Positions 14,716 to 23,326 of a stretch of DNA of 64,000 nt are shown here, piece after piece. Numbering within the stretch: position 1 is the first letter of the stretch; each line of letters opens with the position of its first letter. Made by a program: the position numbers and the translations under genes. The stretch lies in NCBI GenBank assembly GCA_027451745.1, contig DAIDIP010000003.1:1-64000 (forward strand). Reading direction: 5' to 3'. The notes beneath the pieces were generated by a model. It was given only the letters and a program-made list of their open reading frames with translations, did not search any database and was not told where the DNA came from. The DNA comes from Candidatus Melainabacteria bacterium (GTDB lineage: Bacteria; Cyanobacteriota; Vampirovibrionia; Obscuribacterales; Obscuribacteraceae).

Positions 14716-15259
14716 AAATTTTGTTTACAGTCTGGTAATCATATTAATGTTGCTAATCGTTCACACGTCTTTAGCATATGCAAAACTCGGCTTTGCACTT
14801 AGCACATTTACAGAAAAATTAGGAACCAGTTTTAAACTGATTGGGCAAGAGAAAAAAAACCAAAAGGTCTACTACCACTATAAAGTTGTGACTGACGACA
14901 AAATCAATAATGCCTCTCCTGGTTTTGGTGGTGGTCTAACAATTACCAGTGATAATGGCAAGATTTCAGGCGAGTCTCTTTTGGTTAAGCTTGGTAATGA
15001 CAGAGAGATTGGTCAAAGGCTTGCAGCAGTCTTGTGTCTAAACTTGGCTTATGAAGCTCTTGCAAAACCAATTCCAAAAGATTTGAAAGATCAAAATGCT
15101 GAGCTAGATTCTTATAAGCACGCTGTATCTGATGCGGCACTGGGAAAACCTGGTCGAATAAGTTACCCTGGCTTTTCTTCTCAGCTTATCTTTTCTATGA
15201 CAAATGATGGCAGTCTTTTATTTGTTATTAGCAATCCAATGCCAGGTCAACAGCACTGA
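14651..15259 (+). CDS. Exported protein of unknown function
   Basis: This protein of up to 202 residues has a hydrophobic N-terminal segment (FVYSLVIILMLLIVHTSLAYA) that looks like a signal peptide cleaved after AYA. The mature part is mixed alpha/beta, with FGGGLTITSDNGKISG and QLIFSMTNDGSLLFVISNP. I do not recognise a family. The start is uncertain: GTG 14651 opens the frame and overlaps the upstream gene by 65 bases, but a later in-frame start inside or just before the hydrophobic segment is possible. It ends seven bases before the convergent dehydrogenase gene. Confidence 0.65.
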   Translation: MIWKNIFQRYLSQKTYKQSRLKNFVYSLVIILMLLIVHTSLAYAKLGFALSTFTEKLGTSFKLIGQEKKNQKVYYHYKVVTDDKINNASPGFGGGLTITSDNGKISGESLLVKLGNDREIGQRLAAVLCLNLAYEALAKPIPKDLKDQNAELDSYKHAVSDAALGKPGRISYPGFSSQLIFSMTNDGSLLFVISNPMPGQQH

Positions 15260-15266
15260 AAAAATG

Positions 15267-16559
15267 CTATGGAAATAAGCCACGCAAACGTCTTGCCTCA
15301 ACGACTCGCAATAAAGCAATCTGCATAGCAGCATCACGCAAAGAAATTTTTTCTTTGTTAGCTAGAACAAAAACTCGATCGCAAGTATCAACTACCAATG
15401 TTTTGAGACGATCAAGAGTTTCTTCTTCCGACCACAAAAGTCTAATAATGCCTTGCACCCATTCATAATAAGCAATCGAAAGACCGGCAGCATTAGCCAA
15501 TATATCTGGAACCAACGGAATGTCTCGTTCTTGTAAAATATCATCAGCTTCAGGAGTAGTGGGGGCGTTGGCTCCTTCAACCACTAATTTACATTTTAAA
15601 TTCCGAGCATTCTTTTCATTGATCTGGTTGGGTGTAGCACAAGGAATAAGAATGTCACAAGGTTGTTCAAGAAGCTCCTCTCCGCGTAAATATTGTGCTT
15701 CGCGATATCCTTTTAGAAGCCCAGACTTTTCGTTTCTGTGGGTTAACTCTGGTATATCAATACCTGCTTTGTTATAAATTGCCCCCGTACTATCAGCAAT
15801 ACCAACAATTTTATAACCATGCTCATGCAGAATTTTTGCAGCAGCTGATCCAACACTGCCAAAACCTTGCAAAACAACGGTGGGACTATTGCCACCTATA
15901 TTCAATCTTTTTGCTGCATTCATTGCACATAAAGCAACTCCAAAACCTGTCGCTTCGTTCAGGCTAACGGAACCGCCTATTGATTTAGGCTTGCCAGTTA
16001 CAACCGAAGGCACCGTGTAACCAACATTCATACTGAATGTGTCCATTACCCAAGCCATAGTTTGTTCGTTTGTATTTAAATCAGGGCCAAGGATATCTTG
16101 GTTAGGACCAAGATAAGGAATCATTTCGGTCACATAGCGTCTGGTTAATCGCTCCTTCTCAGCCATGCTAAGCGCTTTGGCATCAACACGGATGCCACCA
16201 TGGGCACCACCAAAAGGTAAATTCATAAGAGCGCATTTCCAAGTCATGAGCATAGCCATAGCAGCTACTGAGCTTAAGCTAACTTCAGGGTGCATGCGTA
16301 TGCCACCTGCTCCAGGACCCAGAGCTAAATCATGATGAACTCTATAGCCCCAATAAGTCTTGACATCGCCATTATCCAAATGGATAGGAAGAACAACAAT
16401 CATCGAGCGCTTTGGTTGTTTTAATGGGCTTATTTCATGGTCTTCTAGTTTTAAGCGTCGAGCCGTATGGAGCAGTCTATGCTCAGCCATGGAAAAATCA
16501 TCATTTTCCCATTCATTAGCAATTGTGAGGACGCTTTCGCTTGCTTTTTTGTTTTTCAT
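15267..16559 (-). CDS. Glutamate-dehydrogenase-like protein with altered active site
   Basis: This 430-residue Glu/Leu/Phe/Val dehydrogenase-family protein has the expected architecture: a substrate domain (about 45-190) and a Rossmann domain with VVLQGFGSVGSAAAKIL (about 228-243). Compared with the well-known Clostridium symbiosum enzyme, the position of Lys89 (GPxKGG) is Ala84 here, the catalytic Lys125 (GGAKGG) is His120 (GGAHGG), and Ser380 is Ala363 (SIAYYEWVQ). Lys108, equivalent to Lys113, and the catalytic Asp160 are kept. It may therefore use another amino acid or be non-catalytic. It follows ftcD by two bases, so the pair is probably co-transcribed. Confidence 0.88.
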   Translation of the reverse strand: MKNKKASESVLTIANEWENDDFSMAEHRLLHTARRLKLEDHEISPLKQPKRSMIVVLPIHLDNGDVKTYWGYRVHHDLALGPGAGGIRMHPEVSLSSVAAMAMLMTWKCALMNLPFGGAHGGIRVDAKALSMAEKERLTRRYVTEMIPYLGPNQDILGPDLNTNEQTMAWVMDTFSMNVGYTVPSVVTGKPKSIGGSVSLNEATGFGVALCAMNAAKRLNIGGNSPTVVLQGFGSVGSAAAKILHEHGYKIVGIADSTGAIYNKAGIDIPELTHRNEKSGLLKGYREAQYLRGEELLEQPCDILIPCATPNQINEKNARNLKCKLVVEGANAPTTPEADDILQERDIPLVPDILANAAGLSIAYYEWVQGIIRLLWSEEETLDRLKTLVVDTCDRVFVLANKEKISLRDAAMQIALLRVVEARRLRGLFP

Positions 16560-16561
16560 GG

Positions 16562-17602
16562 CTAAATAGCGGAAGGAGAGACTAACAAACCAAATTGATT
16601 CAACTTGTATTCTAATACTTTTTCTGATGCTTTGAATAGAAAATGTTTGCTTAAATTGAGGAAAGTAATCGCTTCGCTTATAAGTCGATCGTCGCTAAAA
16701 GTCATTTTTTGGTTGTTTCCCTGACTAACAATAAATCTACCGGTGTCCAGCAAAGCTTGAAGAGGCACTAAACCAATAATTTCGCTGCTGATTACTTTCA
16801 CGCCGTGCAGACTTGCCAAGTTCTTTACGCCCAGAAAAGCTTGATGAAGAGAGGTTTGTTTATAGTCCAATAAATTTAAAGATATTTGGCAATTTCGATA
16901 CTCATCGATATACCATGCGATGGCCTGGCTTTCCTTCCAAGTTAATTGCTGGGCTTGATCTGTTTTTTGTTCATGCAACTGTCTTTGCTCGCGTATAGAT
17001 TGAGCAATTGTTTTAGCAATTTTTAGATCTTTAGTATCTAAATCTATGTTGTAAGCAATAAGCATTTTTCGGGCACCAATAGCGGTGGCACCAGATTTCC
17101 AGTTACAAACAACTGGTCCAAAATCAGGTTTAAATACTAATTCGTCTATGCGTAGAAATAAATTCTCATATTCTCCACCGCGAATATAAGAAAGCAAGCG
17201 TCTTTCAGGTGATTGCGCGGATTCACCGTATAAATAGGTGGGAATTCCGAGCTCATTTCCAACCCTAGAAGCAAGTCTTTTACTTAGCTCAACACACTCA
17301 GCCATTGTTATATTGCTTATTGGAATTAGAGGGCATACATCGGTGGCCCCAATGCGCGGGTGTGAGCCTTTATGATTGCGCATATCAATTAATTGACTGG
17401 TTTGTTCTATTACATTAAATGCTGCCTGTAAAACAGCTTCTGGGCCTCCAGCAAAAGTAATGACTGTTCGATTGGCACCCATACCAATATCTTTGTGTAG
17501 CAAATAGGCTCCGTCTACGCCAGTAACAGCGTTTAAGATGGCTTCAATTACTGCTACATCTCTTCCTTCGCTAATATTGGGTACACATTCAACTATTTGC
17601 AT
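16562..17602 (-). CDS. ftcD: Glutamate formimidoyltransferase
   Basis: This protein corresponds to the formiminotransferase part of FtcD, which moves the formimino group from N-formimino-glutamate to tetrahydrofolate, a late step in histidine breakdown. In 346 residues it has ECVPNISEGRD at the N-terminus and MRNHKGSHPRIGATDVCPLIP, which holds the catalytic histidine. The C-terminal subdomain begins near GPVVCNWKSGATAIGARKMLIAYN. The cyclodeaminase domain found in vertebrate FTCD is absent. No hut genes are nearby, so a different folate one-carbon role is possible. It precedes the dehydrogenase-like gene by two bases. Confidence 0.88.
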   Translation of the reverse strand: MQIVECVPNISEGRDVAVIEAILNAVTGVDGAYLLHKDIGMGANRTVITFAGGPEAVLQAAFNVIEQTSQLIDMRNHKGSHPRIGATDVCPLIPISNITMAECVELSKRLASRVGNELGIPTYLYGESAQSPERRLLSYIRGGEYENLFLRIDELVFKPDFGPVVCNWKSGATAIGARKMLIAYNIDLDTKDLKIAKTIAQSIREQRQLHEQKTDQAQQLTWKESQAIAWYIDEYRNCQISLNLLDYKQTSLHQAFLGVKNLASLHGVKVISSEIIGLVPLQALLDTGRFIVSQGNNQKMTFSDDRLISEAITFLNLSKHFLFKASEKVLEYKLNQFGLLVSPSAI

Positions 17603-17622
17603 AATATATTAGTACCAAAATG

Positions 17623-17657
17623 AAAAGACCCCTAACACATAGTATAGGAGTCCTTTT
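17623..17657 (-). terminator. Intrinsic terminator after the acetamidase gene
   Basis: GACCCCTA (17627-17634) and TAGGAGTC (17645-17652) form an eight-pair stem with one mismatch, flanked by AAAA on the left and TTTTT on the right. The hairpin is bidirectional in appearance. It lies directly downstream of the minus-strand gene ending at 17680 and upstream of ftcD, so it separates the two transcription units. Confidence 0.65.
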
Positions 17658-17679
17658 TAAAATAGCTTATTTGTGAAGG

Positions 17680-18954
17680 CTATTTAGTTTCAGGAAAATC
17701 TTTCTTCCTGATATGAGCATGTATGCCTTTTGTTTCATCAACAACTTGTGTGACTTCAAAATCTGTCGCACCGCTCATATAAGCAAGGGCTGTGGCTGGC
17801 TCCATACCCATTTTAGAGGTAAGAAAATTAAGCGCTGCACGCACTGTCTTTTTCATAGCCTCATTTAAATCCGGATCAAGTCCTATAGGTATCCAATATT
17901 CTGGAGTTTCAGCAAACGGTTCAGTAAATAATCCCTTTCCTGGGATACTTGGATCGCCGGCTTTGAGCACAGTAAGCTTTAATGTAGTTCTAAGCGAACC
18001 TTCTACAGCGGTGAGCGCCACTTCTCCATCTCCTTGAGCAAAGTGTGAATCGCCAAGGAAGAACATGCCGCCAGGTAATTGAATAGGCAAATACAAAGAA
18101 GCTCCAGGTGTTAGATCTTTAAGATCTAGATTGCCACCATAAGCAGCTGGCGGTATGGAATTAAGTCTGTTTGTTGTATCTGCTGCTACACCAATAATAC
18201 CCATAAAAGGATGAAGCGGGAAATGCACTTCTTGTCCTTTTGTATTATGTACAATACCACTCAATTTGCCATCAACATTTTTAATTGGCACAAAGGTAAA
18301 CACATTGCCAAATAATTCGGGGTGATGCTTATCCGCACCTGGCTCTGGCCCAGAGTTTTGAGGATATTCACCAGGTAGTGCACCCTTACCATGCCTGTTG
18401 CCAATTATGCCATAAGGGACTCTTGGAGTTAAGGAAACAACGTCTACCTTAAGGACATCTCCTGGTTGCGCTCCTTCTATTGCTACTGGTCCAATAATAA
18501 TATGAGGACCATCTTTAGCAATGTTATGAGGCAAATTAGAAGCACAAATTTCTACTGCGTCATCTAATACTTCGTCCTTATGAACGCCAAATTTTCCAAA
18601 GAATTTGATTGGATCACGCCCTTGATCCTCAACCATGCCTTCAGATGAAAGAGTATCAAAAGTTACTACGCTCTTAGAAGGTACTGTCAAGATTGCTTGT
18701 GATTCTTTATTAGGAAGATACCCCCAACGTATGGTAGAGAGTGTTGCAGGCACATAAAAGTTTCCATTGGCTAGTTTACAAGGACTCATATGTGTCCGTT
18801 GCAATATTTCAGTATTGTGAGTAGCCGGTAACTGTGTGCTTGCAATGCGAGTTGTCTCAGCTAAGCCAATGGTTGCTGGGAGCAGCCCCAGAGCCAGACT
18901 CAATAGAACATAGGTTGCAGTTTTCTTGATTGCAATAAAAGGTTTCTGCGTCAT
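17680..18954 (-). CDS. Exported acetamidase/formamidase-family protein
   Basis: This 424-residue protein has a clear signal peptide (IKKTATYVLLSLALGLLPATIGLAE) followed by an FmdA/AmdA-type beta-rich domain. Family features include GPVAIEGAQPGDVLKVDVVSL, PLHPFMGIIGVA, GGNLDLKDLTPGASLYLPI and GDSHFAQGDGEVALTAVE. The family hydrolyses formamide, acetamide or related short amides to ammonia and acid. The signal peptide suggests periplasmic action, perhaps nitrogen scavenging. ATG 18954 is preceded by GAGGAAG; upstream codons to 19047 lack a ribosome binding site and would bury the signal peptide. A terminator follows. Confidence 0.88.
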   Translation of the reverse strand: MTQKPFIAIKKTATYVLLSLALGLLPATIGLAETTRIASTQLPATHNTEILQRTHMSPCKLANGNFYVPATLSTIRWGYLPNKESQAILTVPSKSVVTFDTLSSEGMVEDQGRDPIKFFGKFGVHKDEVLDDAVEICASNLPHNIAKDGPHIIIGPVAIEGAQPGDVLKVDVVSLTPRVPYGIIGNRHGKGALPGEYPQNSGPEPGADKHHPELFGNVFTFVPIKNVDGKLSGIVHNTKGQEVHFPLHPFMGIIGVAADTTNRLNSIPPAAYGGNLDLKDLTPGASLYLPIQLPGGMFFLGDSHFAQGDGEVALTAVEGSLRTTLKLTVLKAGDPSIPGKGLFTEPFAETPEYWIPIGLDPDLNEAMKKTVRAALNFLTSKMGMEPATALAYMSGATDFEVTQVVDETKGIHAHIRKKDFPETK

Positions 18955-19202
18955 ACTAGATTCTTCCTCATAATATTTTTTGGATACTACTACTGATACC
19001 AGCTTGCAAACATGTTGATAATATTCTTTAAGACTAGACACTGGCAATTTTACCAGGACTCTACATGTCCTTAAGCGTCAAGAGGACTTTTTCGGGTTAA
19101 ATTTCAAAAGATAAAATCTATTGCTTGCTTAATTCGCTATAGTACGAATATCTTAGTTTGGCAAAGGTATATTCTTGCAGAGCTTTAATTACTATAGACA
19201 TT

Positions 19203-20108
19203 TTAGTCTAGAGCCTGCAGCAAATCAGCCAAGCCAGTATTGAGAAGATCTATAATGCCGCGCAAATCGAATAACATGGTGATTCTACTATTAATAAGCT
19301 TAATGGTTTCGCTCCACCAGCGGTGGCGCGGGCCCAGAACAGACACTTGTTCAATCGTTGACTGTTTTTTGATATTGATCGGAAGAACTTTAGCGTTTTT
19401 CCAATATTCAATTAATTGCTGTCTTCTTGTTAATAGATTTGTGGAGGTGTAATCTGGATTCACTGAATTCAAATAGGACCATAACATGGGTGGGAATTTT
19501 TCTTCGGCCGGAGGCTCTAATCCAAGGGGTTGCCCAAGCATATTTGGTGCAGTACCAGACCTTCTAAAACCACCGTGTTGCTCTGTTAAAGCTAGTAGTG
19601 CAAAACCCCCTACCATAAGCCCTGAAACAATGTTTAGTCTATTGCTATCACGATTATTAGTAGGATTGTGAGATTGCCCCAAAGGGCCATCGATAATTGT
19701 ACTTAAAATCCCTAATTGTAAGAAGTTGATATTATTTGTTGCTGCTACGGCAAAGTCTCGCTGCCTTGTAAGTTTATCTAATGCTTGCTGCTCAAAAGCG
19801 ATTTCTTTATCAAGCTTGGCTGACGTTGTGCGTAATTCTAAGCCGGCAGTCATAACTTTGCGAATTATAGTCAGCTGCAATTTTAGAGAATCACCATCTA
19901 GTGCATTTATTTTACCGCTGTTCTTAAGATCAATAAATCTATTTACTTGGCTTTCAAGACCCAGTAATTTCGCTGCTTCTTGCGCTTGCGGTGTTAATGT
20001 AATCGCGGTATCGGCAAATGCTCTTAGAGGGGAAGATAAGACTAACAAGCAGACAAAGATGCTTATTAAAAATCGTTGTTTAAGATCAGGCTGGCTCATA
20101 AATTGCAT
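19203..20108 (-). CDS. Exported protein with one copy of an unrecognised helical domain
   Basis: The 301-residue product starts with a signal sequence (FLISIFVCLLVLSSPLRAFA). One domain of about 250 residues follows that is repeated twice in the neighbouring upstream gene. The shared pattern is LGLxSQVxxFIxLK, then LELRTxSAKLDKEI, a charged coiled stretch, NINFLQLGIL, a glycine-rich hydrophobic segment (IVSGLMVGGFALLAL) that may be membrane-associated, TRRQQLIEYW, and a final long helix with NSRITMLFDL. The function is unknown. Its ATG overlaps the TAA of the upstream gene by one base (TAATG), indicating translational coupling. Confidence 0.8.
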   Translation of the reverse strand: MQFMSQPDLKQRFLISIFVCLLVLSSPLRAFADTAITLTPQAQEAAKLLGLESQVNRFIDLKNSGKINALDGDSLKLQLTIIRKVMTAGLELRTTSAKLDKEIAFEQQALDKLTRQRDFAVAATNNINFLQLGILSTIIDGPLGQSHNPTNNRDSNRLNIVSGLMVGGFALLALTEQHGGFRRSGTAPNMLGQPLGLEPPAEEKFPPMLWSYLNSVNPDYTSTNLLTRRQQLIEYWKNAKVLPINIKKQSTIEQVSVLGPRHRWWSETIKLINSRITMLFDLRGIIDLLNTGLADLLQALD

Positions 20109-21769
20109 TACTCTGTAGTCCGCAAAAGTTCCAGAACCTGAAACTGAAAAGATTCAAGCTCTTTTTTTAAGGAATGAAGTAGAACATTTCGGTTAGTTAC
20201 TATTTTAATTGTGTCCCATTTATGCGATGGCATGTCAGCAAGTGCCTCGCGTGTTTTAAAACGATCTAGATTCACTGTAGTGACGCGATTTTTTCTCCAA
20301 GCCTCGTTAAGTACCTCTCTTCTTGTTTTTCCATCTGTTGATCCTGGAGGAGGAGTATTGAGAAAGTTTGATACAAAAGGAGAGAAGCGGTATTGTTCAG
20401 CAGGGTTGAGATTCAAAGTTTCAGCAAGTGAATTTGGTTCTACATCTACTTTTCTCCAGAAACCATGCATTGCTAATATATTGAGCGTGGTTAATCCTGT
20501 ACCAATACCGCCAGAAATCACAAATTGTTTATCGCCAGCCCAGGACCAACGACTGAGATAAAGCCTTCCAGCAATTATGCCCATAATGCCCGACTGCAAG
20601 AAGTTTAAGTTATAAATCCATTGTTGCCATTTTGCACGGCTGGCAAGCAAGCTTGCAAGAATGACATGGTAGTTGTAGTTTAATTCGTCATCGACTTTAT
20701 CACTAGCCACCTGTAATTCTAGTGCGCCTTCTAGGGCTCTTTCTAGCACTAGTAAATTTAGCTCATCCCGTCTTTTGTCTTCAATATTACTTTGTTTTAG
20801 TTTGATCAGTTCTTCGACTTGTGACTGTATATTTAAAAGCCTCACCACTTCAAGCTCATCTGCATTGCATTCGCTTGATATTCTCTTACTGCTATATACA
20901 CCTGGAGCTTCTGCAGAGGTACCATTTACCATTTTGAGCAAGGCAAGCAAGTCATAATCAAAGTCTTGCACGCAAGTATGGAGAGACCACAATAATAAAA
21001 TCCGATTGCTGAGGAATCCAGTACTGGCTCTCTTTTTGTCTTTAATTGCACATAGATTTTTTTCTTTCGATGGATCGATATGATAATGTGTCTTCCACAT
21101 AGCAAATAGTTCTTCTCGGCGGGTTTGACTAGAACCTGGCACTTGTGAATCTAGGAATTTAGTAACGAGTGGAGGTAGATGTTTAGTGTCAACCGGCCAA
21201 CCATCAACAATGTCTGCCAATACTTTTGGTGGGGCGATATGATTGGCTTTAGCCATATGTCCATATAATTTTGATAAGGTGGCAAGCAAGGTACCAAGCG
21301 ATCCACTAGTGGTTGTGAATATGGCTGACATCACAAATTGATCGTGCTGACGAACAAAAGGTTCAAGAGTATAGAAAGTAGAGAGTTGAGCGAAGTTGGC
21401 CAAGTTGAAAAGCTCAAAAATGAAAGCTTCCCGTCGCTGCTCTTTTTGCATGATATCGTAGGTGTAAGCAAGCTCAAGATCAATTTTGTTGCATGCCTGA
21501 CGAACTTCAATCACTGCACAAAGTATTTTTCTCAATATCAGACTCTTGAGAAGCAGTTTTTCTTCGGATTGATTTTCTCGGCTTCCTGTTTCTGTTCGGA
21601 TAGCAAGCAAGTGATCTACATATGGTCGGATACCGATTATATCGGCTCCCTGCATTGCATCAGCTTGTCCAAGGTGAATAGGTTCAGGTTTTACATAAGC
21701 CAAACATTGCGGCGATAAAATGAGCCAACAAAGAAAAACCGAAAGAAAGCGATTTCGCACCGACACCAA
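20108..21769 (-). CDS. Exported protein with two tandem copies of the same unrecognised domain
   Basis: This 553-residue protein begins with a signal peptide (FLSVFLCWLILSPQCLA). It has two related halves, about residues 40-270 and 300-550. Both contain an E-(L/V)-R/Q...K-(I/V)-D-x-E-L heptad region, an N-(L/F)-x-F-x-Q turn, a hydrophobic glycine-rich stretch, a TRREELFxMW or TRREVLNEAW motif and a terminal NRxLLxSL helix. These match the single copy in the next gene. No known domain is recognised. The start is uncertain: there is no ATG, and TTG 21769, GTG 21766 and GTG 21760 are all possible with poor ribosome binding sites. Confidence 0.78.
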   Translation of the reverse strand: MVSVRNRFLSVFLCWLILSPQCLAYVKPEPIHLGQADAMQGADIIGIRPYVDHLLAIRTETGSRENQSEEKLLLKSLILRKILCAVIEVRQACNKIDLELAYTYDIMQKEQRREAFIFELFNLANFAQLSTFYTLEPFVRQHDQFVMSAIFTTTSGSLGTLLATLSKLYGHMAKANHIAPPKVLADIVDGWPVDTKHLPPLVTKFLDSQVPGSSQTRREELFAMWKTHYHIDPSKEKNLCAIKDKKRASTGFLSNRILLLWSLHTCVQDFDYDLLALLKMVNGTSAEAPGVYSSKRISSECNADELEVVRLLNIQSQVEELIKLKQSNIEDKRRDELNLLVLERALEGALELQVASDKVDDELNYNYHVILASLLASRAKWQQWIYNLNFLQSGIMGIIAGRLYLSRWSWAGDKQFVISGGIGTGLTTLNILAMHGFWRKVDVEPNSLAETLNLNPAEQYRFSPFVSNFLNTPPPGSTDGKTRREVLNEAWRKNRVTTVNLDRFKTREALADMPSHKWDTIKIVTNRNVLLHSLKKELESFQFQVLELLRTTE

Positions 21770-21934
21770 TTCTAATTACTTTCGCCCCTCAAATTATCGG
21801 CCGAAATACCCTATTCCCCAGAAGAATGGAAGACATAAAAAAATGCAGCAAATTCATTGTGACATATTGAAAACAGCTAACGATTCATCCCAAATGAAAG
21901 TAGCAAATTCAAACTTGATCTAAAAGTTAATTGG

Positions 21935-22024
21935 CGGAGAGGCAGGGATTTGAACCCTGGATACAGCTTTTGACCGTATAACTTCTTAGCAGGAAGCCGC
22001 TTTCGACCACTCAGCCACCTCTCC
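21935..22024 (-). tRNA. tRNA-Ser (GCT anticodon)
   Basis: The acceptor arms GGAGAGG and CCTCTCC pair perfectly. The anticodon loop CTGCTAA contains GCT, reading AGC/AGU serine codons. A long variable arm is present, as in serine tRNAs, and the T arm contains GGTTCAAATCC. The length is 90 nt. No CCA is encoded directly after the discriminator base. Confidence 0.95.
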
Positions 22025-22312
22025 ATTGACAATGGCCTATTAATTTTACCAGTTAGAAGCCAAATACGCCCGTTCATGTTACCAGGATGTTGACAATATT
22101 ATCTTGAAACATCAATTATCCAAAGCTTGGTTAGGCAACGGACTTTAAATGTATCTCTTTGCTAGGGGAAAAGCTGCCTAAATTCACAATAAACTATTCT
22201 GTCAATTTATCGGAAGGTTTAAAGGCAATAGGATTGAATGAAGCTTTCAATAGTAGAACAACGGATTTTAGTAATATATTACTGCTCCCAATAAAACGTG
22301 GTGGATTTTGAC

Positions 22313-23206
22313 TTAAAGCAATCCTAAGACAACCAAACAAATCCAATAATAAGAAATTGCTCCACCAAAAATTAGACTGTCTCCTCGGTCAAGAAATCCG
22401 CCATGTCCTGGAATAATTGAGCCTGAATCTTTTAGTCCAGCATCACGCTTCAATAATGACTCACAAAGATCGCCAAGCTGACAGGCTACAGAAACAACTG
22501 CACCCATAAGGGGAGCTTGCCACAAATTGTAGCGGAATGGATGGTTAGGGAAAAGCCAATAGTCGGAAAGATAAACAACGAGTGAAGCAAAGATTACTGC
22601 AGCAATCAGTCCACCAATAGCACCTTCTATTGTTTTTTTAGGGCTAATTTGGGGAAACAATAAATGTTTGCCAAACTTTTTACCAACATAATAAGCAAAA
22701 ACATCTGTAGCCCAGACAATAAATAAGCTAGCCCAGACGTATGCTACACCAGGTTGTAACAACGGGTTAGTTTCTTTTTCGAATCCCGGAGGACATATAT
22801 TGCGTAAAAGTACTAAATGAGCCGGCATCCATCCCACATAGATAAAACCAAGAATAGTTGTAGCGATATCAGCCATGGTGGCAGGTGGATGTTCATTTCT
22901 GAACAAAAGACGAAAGAAAGCAAAACACATTCCAACCGTGAGAACAATAGGAAAATGTTCCAGAGAAAAATTCCAAGATAGATTTAGCCCAGGAATGGCT
23001 GGCAATGCAGCAACAACAAAAAACGCCATCATCATGCCAAGAATCACTCGAACTGAAGGTTTAATGCCTTTGGCTCGAGCAATGGCTATATATTCTTTGC
23101 CTGCCATAAAACATGCCCCGCCAAGCAAAAAAGCAAAGAAAACTCCGCCGACCATAAAGCCGACTATAGCGATAGAAAACAATGTCCAGCCGTAAATAAC
23201 GCGCAT
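22313..23206 (-). CDS. cdsA: Phosphatidate cytidylyltransferase
   Basis: CdsA makes CDP-diacylglycerol from phosphatidic acid and CTP, the branch point for bacterial phospholipids. The 297-residue polytopic membrane protein has about seven or eight hydrophobic segments. The family signature near the C-terminus reads SLLKRDAGLKDSGSIIPGHG followed by GFLDRGDS, with the conserved K-D and D-R-x-D residues. The gene is flanked by 288 empty bases toward the tRNA, in which I see nothing convincing, and by 120 bases toward the YibE/F-like gene. It appears to stand alone. Confidence 0.95.
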   Translation of the reverse strand: MRVIYGWTLFSIAIVGFMVGGVFFAFLLGGACFMAGKEYIAIARAKGIKPSVRVILGMMMAFFVVAALPAIPGLNLSWNFSLEHFPIVLTVGMCFAFFRLLFRNEHPPATMADIATTILGFIYVGWMPAHLVLLRNICPPGFEKETNPLLQPGVAYVWASLFIVWATDVFAYYVGKKFGKHLLFPQISPKKTIEGAIGGLIAAVIFASLVVYLSDYWLFPNHPFRYNLWQAPLMGAVVSVACQLGDLCESLLKRDAGLKDSGSIIPGHGGFLDRGDSLIFGGAISYYWICLVVLGLL

Positions 23207-23326
23207 AGAATTGACTTACAAAAGAGACAACAAACAATTATAAGAATAACCGAAAGCGCTCTGTATTGGCACAATAAGTTAGAAAAAAATTCTGCTATAG
23301 ATCACTTGGCAGCTACTCTATAGCAA

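Noticed and set aside
21720-21923. Plus-strand 67-codon reading frame next to tRNA-Ser
   Set aside because: It has a basic, low-complexity translation, no ribosome binding site, and overlaps the 5' end of the minus-strand gene; it looks like a chance frame.
22025-22312. Small gene or RNA in the gap between tRNA-Ser and cdsA
   Set aside because: I saw no open frame with a ribosome binding site, no stable hairpin with a T-run and no known RNA motif. A TTGACA near 22091 has no convincing partner -10 for a gene.
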